From: an uncultured Christensenellaceae bacterium
GTDB lineage: Bacteria; Bacillota; Clostridia; Christensenellales; UBA3700
DNA length: 35,960 nt
Reading direction: 5' to 3'
Assembly (NCBI GenBank): GCA_944376205.1
Contig: CALWBV010000015.1
Location: 1-35,960 of the forward strand
Part shown: one piece after another, positions 1-6,741 of the stretch
How positions within the stretch are numbered: position 1 is the stretch's first letter
Layout: each line of letters begins with the position of its first letter
The notes under the pieces: generated by a model
What the model was told of the DNA's origin: nothing
The model's database searches: none
Seen by the model: the letters and a program-made list of their open reading frames with translations, nothing else
Position numbers and translations under genes: made by a program

Positions 1-170
1 TAAGTGATAACGCTTATTTTGCCTCTGTTGGTAACGGCTATCTGGATTTCATTCTTGGCAGCATCAATTCCTACGATGTTGAAAGTGATAAATTCTTCAC
101 CGTCATAGAGTTCGAATTCCGAGAGATAATACCTCTTGAATTCTGGAATTTGGGAAACTTTGTTTTCCAT
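1..170 (-). CDS. Small hypothetical protein, cut by window edge
   Basis: This is the 5' part of a minus-strand gene; its 3' end lies beyond base 1. It begins with ATG at 170, with a strong GGAGG ribosome site eight bases upstream. The 56 visible residues start MENKVSQIPEFKRYY and are acidic and soluble, with a beta-rich pattern and no signal peptide. The strong start context and unbroken frame support a real gene. From memory, small proteins of this type occur on integrative conjugative elements of gut Firmicutes, which would fit the accessory look of the neighbourhood; this is unverified. Function unknown. Confidence 0.65.
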   Translation of the reverse strand, partial: MENKVSQIPEFKRYYLSEFELYDGEEFITFNIVGIDAAKNEIQIAVTNRGKISVIT

Positions 171-260
171 AGGATTTACCTCCAAATTTATTTTGCCTTT
201 CGGCAGAGGCAGAGGTAGCATTGATTGAGCATAGGTCTGTTCATTGGAAGTGATGAAAAA

Positions 261-405
261 CAGAAGTCAACGCATCAAGAAAAAATATTGAGTTGGAGTT
301 GTTAGATTTACAAGGCAAAAGAAAAAGCCGGGAAGAAATTTCTTCTCGGCTTTTAAGTTAAGAGATATTTGATTTTTAAGCGATATTTTTTCGCATTGAC
401 TTCTG
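261..405. repeat. 145-bp inverted-repeat element
   Basis: CAGAAGTCAACGCA at 261-274 is repeated in inverted orientation at 392-405 (reverse complement CAGAAGTCAATGCG, one mismatch). Further partial matching continues inward, and the ends flank a central terminator hairpin at 322-354. The arrangement resembles a small non-autonomous mobile element or the scar of one, but no target-site duplication is visible. It takes up most of the 353-base stretch between the truncated gene at the left edge and the DUF4238 gene. Confidence 0.4.
322..354 (-). terminator. Rho-independent terminator
   Basis: The inverted repeat AAAAGCCG...GAAGAAA/TTTCTTC...CGGCTTTT forms a stem of about 15 bp with one mismatch. 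On the minus strand it is followed by TTTTTCTTTT, so it stops minus-strand transcription directly after the stop codon at 353-355. Confidence 0.6.
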
Positions 406-450
406 CGAAATCTGTGCTACGATAGCCGCAACGAAACGGCAAAATTTGGA
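353..450 (-). pseudogene. 3' remnant of a minus-strand gene
   Basis: A minus-strand frame reads FRCGYRSTDFAEVNAKK and runs to a stop at 353, immediately followed by a terminator in the matching orientation. Stop and terminator together look like a genuine gene end, but the frame has no ribosome site and runs upstream into the promoter and start of the oppositely oriented DUF4238 gene. I read it as the tail of a gene displaced by insertion. Its family is not recognised, and it could still be a chance frame. Confidence 0.3.
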
Positions 451-463
451 GATAGGTTATAAT

Positions 464-492
464 TTGTAATTTGATTGTTTTTATGCTATAAT
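464..492 (+). promoter_or_regulatory. Promoter of the DUF4238 gene
   Basis: TTGTAA at 464-469 and TATAAT at 487-492 are separated by 17 bases, about 30 bases upstream of the ATG at 524. Confidence 0.6.
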
Positions 493-523
493 CTATAAAA
501 ATCAATTTATAAGGGTACGATTT

Positions 524-1537
524 ATGGGGCAATCGATTGAACCGAAAAGGCATCATTATATCCCTCAATTTATTTTAAGAAATTTCAATGATAAGAATTC
601 TCAAATTAATTATTGGGATATTTCTGCTAAAGAACTTCAAAAAAGAAATACGCGCAGTGTTTTTATGAATAAAAACATGTATCGTGATGAGGTAAATTAT
701 CCTGCTCATCCAACATTAATTGAATCTACTTTAGCTGATTTTGAAGCTGAAATATCTGAAATAATAAATGGGAAGCTTTTGTCTACAAATGAAGTGGTAA
801 TAACTCGAACTGAACTCGAGAAATTACGTATTTTTTTATCATTATTATCTTTTAGATCAGATTCCAGAAAGGATCAGTATCAAAATAATAAATTTGATGA
901 AGCAACGAGAAAAGTGCTTCAAGACTTTTCGACAGATGACTTTGAAATCCTTTGGAAAAAGGAGTTAATGGAATTGACGCAATGTCGATCATATGAGGAA
1001 ATTCGCAAAAACAATAAAATTGATGAAATTGTTAAAACTGATTTTTTCAACGACCTAAATGGTATGTATATGACATTGGCAGATTCTTATGGTGGTGATT
1101 TTGTTATAACTGATATATATCCTACATTAGAAATTTTCCCGATTGAACCTCAGATAAATATACATTTACATTGTTTTTATCCCTTATCGCCCACAAGAAT
1201 ACTTATCTTAAATCACATTATGTTTAAACAAGCGACAAATAGTATTTTATTGGAAAGTATGAAAGCATTTTCTCAAATTAGAGGAGCATTATTATCTATG
1301 CCCATCAATAAATATCGCCATCAGGGAAAAATGTCACCAGAGGATGAGTTTATTTATCAACCACAGAAAGCATCTTTTGATGATGTGCAATACATTTCAG
1401 CTTTACAATTAAATGAAGCACGTATCGGGATTGCCTTTCAAAATGCAGAAAAAATTACTGATTCTGTTTTTGCTTTTAACCGACGAACAGATACAAAACA
1501 AAAGTTTTTTGAATTAGAAAAAGAGTTAAAAAAATAG
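524..1537 (+). CDS. DUF4238 family protein
   Basis: This 337-residue protein opens with the DUF4238 signature RHHYIPQFILRNF (residues 9-21) and has the family's usual length of about 250-350. The rest is mixed alpha/beta with no signal peptide or membrane helix, so it is probably cytoplasmic. The biochemical role of DUF4238 is not established; the conserved N-terminal histidine pair suggests a metal or active site (inference). The ATG has AAGGG at 511-515 and its own promoter, and a terminator overlaps the stop, so it is a single-gene unit. It is visibly more AT-rich than the glycogen genes and lies between broken genes beside a tRNA gene, which suggests horizontal acquisition. Family assignment is fairly sure. 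Confidence 0.8.
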   Translation: MGQSIEPKRHHYIPQFILRNFNDKNSQINYWDISAKELQKRNTRSVFMNKNMYRDEVNYPAHPTLIESTLADFEAEISEIINGKLLSTNEVVITRTELEKLRIFLSLLSFRSDSRKDQYQNNKFDEATRKVLQDFSTDDFEILWKKELMELTQCRSYEEIRKNNKIDEIVKTDFFNDLNGMYMTLADSYGGDFVITDIYPTLEIFPIEPQINIHLHCFYPLSPTRILILNHIMFKQATNSILLESMKAFSQIRGALLSMPINKYRHQGKMSPEDEFIYQPQKASFDDVQYISALQLNEARIGIAFQNAEKITDSVFAFNRRTDTKQKFFELEKELKK

Positions 1538-1560
1538 ACGGCTTATTCCGTCTATTTTGT
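1533..1560. terminator. Terminator overlapping two convergent stop codons
   Basis: AATAGACGG and CCGTCTATT form a 9-bp stem around a short loop, followed by TTTTG. The hairpin includes the TAG of the DUF4238 gene (1535-1537) and, on the other strand, the TAG of the remnant frame at 1552-1554. Confidence 0.75.
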
Positions 1561-1659
1561 ATAGTTGCCGTGTTCATCTCTTTTCTGCGTCAAGTAGAAT
1601 TCTGACCATTGCGGGACGTAAACTTCGGTATTGACTATGATGCCTGCAACACCTTTGAT
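1552..1659 (-). pseudogene. C-terminal remnant of an unknown gene
   Basis: The minus strand reads a protein-like tail of 35 residues beginning IKGVAGIIVNTEVYVPQW and ending ...DEHGNYTK before TAG. There is no ATG, GTG or TTG start in frame and no ribosome site; upstream the frame runs into the terminator of the tRNA gene. It therefore looks like the surviving 3' end of a gene cut off by an insertion or deletion next to the tRNA. The parent family is not recognised. Confidence 0.4.
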
Positions 1660-1661
1660 AC

Positions 1662-1699
1662 AAAAATAACAGAGCCGCGGGTTCAAACGCGACTCTGTT
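1662..1699 (-). terminator. Terminator of the tRNA-Ser gene
   Basis: Arms 1668-1679 and 1688-1699 pair over 12 bases with one G-T pair, followed on the minus strand by ATTTTTG. It starts directly after the encoded CCA end of the tRNA. Confidence 0.75.
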
Positions 1700-1790
1700 T
1701 GGCGGAGAAAGAGGGATTTGAACCCTCGCTACGGTTACCCGTACTACTCCCTTAGCAGGGGAGCCCCTTCGGCCTCTTGGGTATTTCTCC
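1700..1790 (-). tRNA. tRNA-Ser (anticodon GCU)
   Basis: A complete class II tRNA of 91 nucleotides on the minus strand. The acceptor arms GGAGAAA and TTTCTCC pair. The anticodon stem CTCCC/GGGAG encloses the loop CTGCTAA with anticodon GCU (template 1754-1756), reading AGC and AGU. A long variable arm typical of serine tRNAs follows. The T arm GAGGG-TTCAAAT-CCCTC is canonical, and the 3' CCA is encoded. It has its own promoter and terminator. Its 3' end faces the accessory stretch at 1-1660, making it a plausible integration target. Confidence 0.95.
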
Positions 1791-1851
1791 AGACTGAAGT
1801 TGATGATTATGATATGCTATGCAATGCGTTGAAAGACACATCGCATAATGT

Positions 1852-1880
1852 ATAATATCATACTTTTTTATTATTGTCAA
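1852..1880 (-). promoter_or_regulatory. Promoter of tRNA-Ser
   Basis: On the minus strand a perfect TTGACA (1875-1880) and TATTAT (1852-1857) are 17 bases apart, about 60 bases upstream of the mature tRNA 5' end. In the rest of the gap 1791-2119 I see only this and the promoter at 2060-2088. Confidence 0.8.
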
Positions 1881-2059
1881 AATATTTTCAAAAGTTTACC
1901 GATTTTTTAGGAGACTATAATACGAATTCCGGAAACGGTGAATAAAGGCTTTGAATTTGTATGGCAGAAGAATGTGTGTGCTTTTGTCGGGCGGGCAAAA
2001 GTTAAAAGTTGAGTAAGTTAAAATTTTTGCAAAAATATATAAATTTTTGATGTTTTCAA

Positions 2060-2088
2060 TTGAATTTAAGTTTTTTTTATGATAAGAT
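2060..2088 (+). promoter_or_regulatory. Promoter of the DUF1508 protein gene
   Basis: TTGAAT (2060-2065) and TAAGAT (2083-2088) are separated by 17 bases, with AAGGAG at 2106-2111 downstream. Confidence 0.5.
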
Positions 2089-2119
2089 ATAAATAGATTA
2101 CAAAAAAGGAGTAATTGTT

Positions 2120-2743
2120 ATGTGTTTTTTTAGTAAGAAGAAAAAGAAGCAACAACAGAGCAAAGAGGTAGAGCAGAAGGAAGTCAAGGCAGTAGAGACC
2201 AAGGCTGAAGTTGCTCCCGCAAAGAAAGAGACGGTTGCAGAAGAAGCTCCTGCAAAAGTTGAAAAGGAACAAGTTGTTGAAGCTCCCGCTAATAAAGAGG
2301 AAGCTCCCAAGAAAGCTGAAGCAAAGAAGGTTCAGCCTGCTGATAATACTACTAAAAAAGCGAAATTTGTATACAGAAAGACTGACAAAGGAAATTATGT
2401 TTACAAACTTTACTCTTCGAACTATAGAGTAATTGCAATCGGCGGAGAGCCCTATTCTTCGTTGGCTGCAATGAAGACAGGTATCAACAGTATTATCAAA
2501 AATGCAGCAGACGCACCTGTCGAGGATCAGACTTTGAAAAAGGTCGTTGAACAGAAGTGCCCCAAGTGGGAAATTTATCTCGATGCAAAGGGAGAATACA
2601 GATTCAGACTTAAGGCATCCAACGGCAATATCGTATGTATTACCAATGACGGTTATTTGTCCAAACCTGCATGCAAAAACGGAATGCAGGCAATTGCAAA
2701 GGCTGCCGTAAATGCAGATATCGTACAGGACGACGAAGACTAA
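2120..2743 (+). CDS. Two-domain DUF1508 (YegP-like) protein with charged N-terminal tail
   Basis: This 207-residue protein has two parts. Residues 1-80 are a low-complexity tail rich in Lys, Glu, Ala and Val (after MCFFSKKKKK), probably disordered. Residues 82-205 hold two copies of the small DUF1508 fold: the first around YVYKLYSSNYRVIAIGGEPYSS, shown here only by its key residues Y, N, I and G, and the second around YRFRLKASNGNIVCITNDGY, ending with SKPACKNGMQAI. DUF1508 proteins are usually short cytoplasmic tandem repeats whose function is unsettled. The cysteine and phenylalanines before the lysine run might act as a membrane-associating patch, but this is weak. AAGGAG eight bases upstream fixes the start; a strong terminator follows. 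The gene stands alone. Confidence 0.8.
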   Translation: MCFFSKKKKKQQQSKEVEQKEVKAVETKAEVAPAKKETVAEEAPAKVEKEQVVEAPANKEEAPKKAEAKKVQPADNTTKKAKFVYRKTDKGNYVYKLYSSNYRVIAIGGEPYSSLAAMKTGINSIIKNAADAPVEDQTLKKVVEQKCPKWEIYLDAKGEYRFRLKASNGNIVCITNDGYLSKPACKNGMQAIAKAAVNADIVQDDED

Positions 2744-2766
2744 TTTGTTTTGATCAAACAATCAGG

Positions 2767-2795
2767 CGCACTCTCGATAGAGGGTGCGTTTTTTT
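2767..2795 (+). terminator. Terminator after the DUF1508 protein gene
   Basis: CGCACTCT and AGGGTGCG form an 8-bp stem with a G-T pair around a 6-base loop, followed by seven T residues. Confidence 0.9.
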
Positions 2796-2926
2796 ATGTA
2801 TAAATAGAATCGTCGATCAAACATTATTTGAGAAAAGCTAAAGCGAATGATTAATTGTTTAGATGTATTTTAATGTTGCAATAATAAAATTTTTACTAAA
2901 TATATTTTTGCCTTGGGGCAATGTGT

Positions 2927-2976
2927 ATAAAAATGCACCCTTGAAGACGTCGGACAGACTTATCTCGGGTGCATTG
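2927..2976 (-). terminator. Long-loop terminator after rlmI
   Basis: AATGCACCC and GGGTGCATT pair across a 26-base loop; on the minus strand the stem ends in TTTTTAT. It lies 57 bases beyond the rlmI stop. Confidence 0.6.
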
Positions 2977-3032
2977 TATGTTATACATTCATAAGCGATG
3001 CGCATGCATGCTTTTACAAATCGTTTAATGAT

Positions 3033-4202
3033 TTATTTGAAAACTTGCAAGACGAAAAATTTGAGATACAAGCTTTCTTCGGTTGACAGCATTGAAGGAT
3101 GATCGCTTGCTTGAGTACGTATTTCTACTATACGCACCTTTTTACCGCTTTCTTTCGCTGCATCGGTGAGCATATTTTGAAAGAGCGGGAAAGTCATATA
3201 GTGAGAGCATGAAGACGATATGAGGAAGCCTCCGTCTTTCACGAGTTTCATACCAAGAATATTGATGTCTTTATATCCCTTGTAGGCATTTTTGACTTCG
3301 CTTGCACTCTTGCAGAAAGCCGGCGGATCGAGAACGATGGTATCGAACATTTTACCGTCGCGCTTAAACTGTCTCAATACTTCGAAAACATCTCCTTGCA
3401 GTACGTTAACGTTGGAAAGGTTGTTGAGTTTTGCGTTTTGAACCACGGTATCAAGTGCTGTTTGTGAAATATCGAGTGCAGTTACGTTGTTTGCGCCTGC
3501 CGCTGCGGCATTAAGCGCAAAACCGCCTACGTTGCAGAAACAGTCGAGGACGTCTCCGCTTGCATAACGGCGAAGTGCGAATCTGTTTTCTTTCTGATCG
3601 AGGAAATATCCTGTCTTTTGTCCGTTTTCGACATCGACGATCATTTTGAGTCCGTTTTCTTCAATAATAACTTTTGTGTCGAATTCTCCGTAGAGTTTTC
3701 CCTTCGTGAGAGGAAGACCTTCTTTTTCACGGACGGCGACGTCACTGCGCTCGTAAATTCCTCTGGGGTTAAAAATATCTATAAGAGCGCGGACGATTAT
3801 ATCTTTGTTTTTATCTATGCCCAGCGAGAGAAATTGAACGCAGAGAATATCGGAGTACTTATCGACTATAAGAGCGGGCAAATTGTCGCTTTCGCCGAAT
3901 ACGACACGATACGAGTTTTCGAAACCGAGTTTTTTGCGGTAATCGACGGCTTTTTGAATGGCATTGCGGTAATAATCGTAATCGGGTACAGATTCGTCGC
4001 GAATGAATATTCTGACGAGAATTTTGGACAGGTGATTGATGTAACCTTTGCCTATAAATCTTTCGTTGAAATCGTAGACGGTAGCGAGAGAGCCGTTTTT
4101 ATCTTTTCCTTCGATACGGGCAACTTCGTTGGCAAATACCCAGGGGTGACCCGCAACGATTCTTTTCTCTTCATTTTTCTTAAGATAAACGCTGTATGGC
4201 AT
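3033..4202 (-). CDS. rlmI: 23S rRNA m5C1962-type methyltransferase (RlmI family)
   Basis: The 389-residue product has the RlmI layout: an N-terminal PUA RNA-binding domain (about residues 1-75), a linker domain, and a class I SAM-dependent methyltransferase domain. Visible motifs are GQKTGYFLDQ (194-203), the SAM loop DCFCNVGGFAL (220-230), LDPPAFCKS (291-299, motif IV) and SSCSH (330-334), whose cysteine is in the position used by cytosine-5 methyltransferases. Family members methylate a cytosine in 23S rRNA using SAM. The start has AAGGAG nine bases upstream and a good promoter, and the gene is transcribed alone. The family is certain; the exact target base is inferred from it. Confidence 0.93.
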   Translation of the reverse strand: MPYSVYLKKNEEKRIVAGHPWVFANEVARIEGKDKNGSLATVYDFNERFIGKGYINHLSKILVRIFIRDESVPDYDYYRNAIQKAVDYRKKLGFENSYRVVFGESDNLPALIVDKYSDILCVQFLSLGIDKNKDIIVRALIDIFNPRGIYERSDVAVREKEGLPLTKGKLYGEFDTKVIIEENGLKMIVDVENGQKTGYFLDQKENRFALRRYASGDVLDCFCNVGGFALNAAAAGANNVTALDISQTALDTVVQNAKLNNLSNVNVLQGDVFEVLRQFKRDGKMFDTIVLDPPAFCKSASEVKNAYKGYKDINILGMKLVKDGGFLISSSCSHYMTFPLFQNMLTDAAKESGKKVRIVEIRTQASDHPSMLSTEESLYLKFFVLQVFK

Positions 4203-4227
4203 AATTAATACTCCTTAAATCAAAAAA

Positions 4228-4256
4228 ATTATAACACAAATCGCATGCCGTGGCAA
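4228..4256 (-). promoter_or_regulatory. Promoter of rlmI
   Basis: On the minus strand TTGCCA (4251-4256) and TATAAT (4228-4233) are 17 bases apart, just upstream of the AAGGAG of rlmI. Confidence 0.8.
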
Positions 4257-4273
4257 TAAATACGCAATCGGTA

Positions 4274-4302
4274 TTGCAGGATAAGGATAAATGGTATATA
4301 AT
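4274..4302 (+). promoter_or_regulatory. Promoter of the hydrolase-malQ pair
   Basis: TTGCAG (4274-4279) and a perfect TATAAT (4297-4302) are separated by 17 bases. The predicted transcription start falls at or next to the ATG at 4309, so the message may be nearly leaderless. Confidence 0.55.
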
Positions 4303-4308
4303 CGAATT

Positions 4309-5100
4309 ATGAAAAAGTTTGAAAAGGTAATAGTTGCGATTTTTACATTAGTGACGCTTTTTGCGGCGATGACGGCGGCAGGTTGTGCAAATCCTCCGGA
4401 AAACTATTACAATGAAGGTTATGTCGATAAAGTTTCTTATGCCGACGGAATAATTGCCAACGATTACGAAGTGGAGATAATTGAAAAGGATAAATACAGA
4501 ATTTATCAGCCCAAGGCAAATACCGAGTGGGTATTTATATTTTATCTCGGCACCATGATGATGATTGATAATTACGATTTTATATTGGGAGAGATTGCTT
4601 CGCACGGTATAAGCGTAGTTGTAAGTGATAATAAGTTTGCGGACTTAAACTATAAAAGCGAAGAAAAAGCATATACAATGTTCAATGCGAGCAATTACAT
4701 TATCGGCGGACATTCGCAGGGCGGCGGTGCGGCTATAAGACGAGCAAGCGAAAATGCGGATACGACCAAAGCGTGTGTGCTTTATTCTGCAATGCTTGCA
4801 GATAACAATACGGCGACTTTAGCAGATACGACTTTACCCGTTATATTCTTTGAAGCGCAAAACGATAAAATATTGTCAGACAGTCACAAAAGCGTTGCAA
4901 AATCGAGAATGAACGACGAGTGTGAATACGTAATGCTGGCAGGGGCTAATCATATGTGTTACGGAGAGAGCGATATGATGTCGTCGCAGGACGGAAAGCT
5001 CGAGCGGAGTAAGGAAGAAATACAAAAAGAAGTTGTCGAAAAAACCGTGGCGTTTTTGGATAAAGTTGTAAAAAATCATGTGACGGAAGATAAGATATAA
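4309..5100 (+). CDS. Lipoprotein alpha/beta hydrolase
   Basis: Counted from ATG 4309 this is 263 residues. The N-terminus is a lipoprotein signal: MKK, a hydrophobic stretch and the lipobox-like AAGC with the lipidated cysteine at residue 26. The mature part has an alpha/beta-hydrolase triad: nucleophile GHSQGG (Ser136), Asp in NDKILS (about 186) and His in GANHMCYG (about 215). It resembles the compact dienelactone-hydrolase/lipase-like group; the substrate cannot be told. An in-frame ATG at 4291 adds six residues, but it lies inside the promoter spacer and has AAGGA only three bases away, so I prefer 4309. malQ starts nine bases after its stop, suggesting cotranscription, though one product is extracellular and the other cytoplasmic. 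Confidence 0.8.
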   Translation: MKKFEKVIVAIFTLVTLFAAMTAAGCANPPENYYNEGYVDKVSYADGIIANDYEVEIIEKDKYRIYQPKANTEWVFIFYLGTMMMIDNYDFILGEIASHGISVVVSDNKFADLNYKSEEKAYTMFNASNYIIGGHSQGGGAAIRRASENADTTKACVLYSAMLADNNTATLADTTLPVIFFEAQNDKILSDSHKSVAKSRMNDECEYVMLAGANHMCYGESDMMSSQDGKLERSKEEIQKEVVEKTVAFLDKVVKNHVTEDKI

Positions 5101-5109
5101 AGGTAGAAG

Positions 5110-6576
5110 ATGTTGAAGAAAGCAGGAATATTATTGCCTATTTTTTCTTTGCCTGACAGATACGGAATAGGCAGTTTCGGTAAAAGTGCATACAAGTTTG
5201 TAGATTTTCTCAAGAGCACGGGGCAAAGCTTTTGGCAGGTGTTGCCTCTCAATCCTACTATTTACGGCGATTCTCCCTATCAGTCGCCTTCGGCGTTTGC
5301 GGGCAATCCTTATTTCGTGGATATAGATATGCTCATCGAGGACGGACTCGTGACGCAGGAATATGCCGACGGCTTTTTGAGAAACGATGAAAAAATCGAT
5401 TACGGCTATCTGTTTGACAGCAGACATTTTTTATTGAGAAAGGCGTTTGAAAGATTCGATATAAACGACAAAGCATATATCGATTTCAAACGGGAAAACG
5501 CATTTTGGCTTGACGATTATTCGCTGTTTATGTCCATAAAAGAATACCGCAGCAATGCACAGTGGAACGAATGGCCGGACGATGAAAAATACAGACGCAA
5601 TCTCCTTGCGTTGAGAAGAGAATATGCAGGCAGCATAGAATTTTGGAATTTCGTGCAATATGAGTTTTATTCTCAATATGCAAAACTCAAATCCTATGCT
5701 AACAAGAAAGGAATAGAAATAATAGGCGACATGCCGATATACGTTGCATACGACAGCGTGGACGTATGGTCCAAACCAGACAACTATTTATTGGATGAAC
5801 AATTGAAACCCTATCTTGTAGCAGGAGTGCCGCCAGATTTATTTTCTGAAGACGGTCAGCTTTGGGGAAATCCGATATATGACTGGGAGAAGATGAAAAA
5901 GGACAAGTTTTCCTGGTGGATGTCACGACTTAAGATCGCATACAAACTTTACGATATTTTGAGGATCGATCATTTCAGGGCGTTCGAGAGTTATTATGTT
6001 GTAGACGGTGAGGAAAAGACGGCAAAGAAAGGAGAATGGCGCAAGGGCGTCGGTATGGATTTCTTTAACGAGCTTGACAAGCAATTGCCTGGCGCAAAGA
6101 TAATCGCAGAGGATTTGGGAGTGATTACCGACAAGGTTAGAAAACTTCTAAAAAAGACGGGGTATCCCGGAATGAAAGTTTTGCATTTTGCATTCGGGGA
6201 CGACAACAGCGATTATTTGCCCAAAAACATTAAGACAAACAATTGTATCGTCTACGCAGGTACGCACGACAATATGACCACGCCGCAATGGCTAAAGAGC
6301 CTTGGCGAAGACGAAATGAAGCGATTCAAAAAAGTTTGTAAGCCCAGGAAGGGAGAGAGTGATGCGCATTGTCTTTTGCGCACGGCTATGCAGACAAAAG
6401 CCGACAGGGTAATAATATGCATGGCAGATTATCTGGGATTGGGTAAAGAGGGCAGAATTAACGCACCTTCTACCACGGGCAGCAACTGGACGTGGCGAAT
6501 GAAAGAAAAATATAATACAAAAAAATTGCGCGAGTATATCAAAGAATTGACCTCGTTTCGTCCTGATGACAACTGA
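5110..6576 (+). CDS. malQ: 4-alpha-glucanotransferase (amylomaltase, GH77)
   Basis: The 488-residue protein is a full-length GH77 amylomaltase. It transfers alpha-1,4-glucan segments between maltodextrins in the cytoplasm and releases glucose, converting short oligosaccharides into chains that glycogen phosphorylase can use. Recognisable motifs are GDSPYQSPSAFAGNP (53-67), the nucleophile region RIDHFRAFE (Asp287), the acid/base AEDLG (Glu334) and GTHDNMTTPQW (Asp387). There is no signal peptide. The start at 5110 follows a short AAAGG site nine bases after the hydrolase stop, so it is probably cotranscribed with that gene. It sits about 6.7 kb from the glycogen cluster and supplies the missing disproportionation step. 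Confidence 0.96.
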   Translation: MLKKAGILLPIFSLPDRYGIGSFGKSAYKFVDFLKSTGQSFWQVLPLNPTIYGDSPYQSPSAFAGNPYFVDIDMLIEDGLVTQEYADGFLRNDEKIDYGYLFDSRHFLLRKAFERFDINDKAYIDFKRENAFWLDDYSLFMSIKEYRSNAQWNEWPDDEKYRRNLLALRREYAGSIEFWNFVQYEFYSQYAKLKSYANKKGIEIIGDMPIYVAYDSVDVWSKPDNYLLDEQLKPYLVAGVPPDLFSEDGQLWGNPIYDWEKMKKDKFSWWMSRLKIAYKLYDILRIDHFRAFESYYVVDGEEKTAKKGEWRKGVGMDFFNELDKQLPGAKIIAEDLGVITDKVRKLLKKTGYPGMKVLHFAFGDDNSDYLPKNIKTNNCIVYAGTHDNMTTPQWLKSLGEDEMKRFKKVCKPRKGESDAHCLLRTAMQTKADRVIICMADYLGLGKEGRINAPSTTGSNWTWRMKEKYNTKKLREYIKELTSFRPDDN

Positions 6577-6658
6577 TAAAGCAAATGGCTTGATTTCAAT
6601 TATCTAATAGTTCTAATGTAACAATTGTATAAGATGAAACCGAATTATTTTTATATGA

Positions 6659-6687
6659 ACAAAGGTCGCCTTTTGGGCGACCTTTGT
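6659..6687. terminator. Terminator between convergent genes
   Basis: ACAAAGGTCGCC and GGCGACCTTTGT form a perfect 12-bp stem around TTTTG. It lies between the convergent malQ and acyltransferase genes. Both tails are only weakly T-rich, so it probably serves both directions. Confidence 0.65.
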
Positions 6688-6741
6688 CCGGTAAAAACCA
6701 ATAATGTGGAAGTGAAAAAATTATGTTTTGAGGGTAGATGG

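Noticed and set aside
1668..1699. tRNA fragment (T-arm-like GGTTCAAA) beside tRNA-Ser
   Set aside because: The stem does not have the 5-bp/7-base T-arm geometry; it is the loop of the tRNA terminator.
2066..2761. 231-residue minus-strand frame opposite the DUF1508 gene
   Set aside because: Leu/Phe/Cys-rich translation arises from the Lys/Glu-rich tail read in reverse; no ribosome site.
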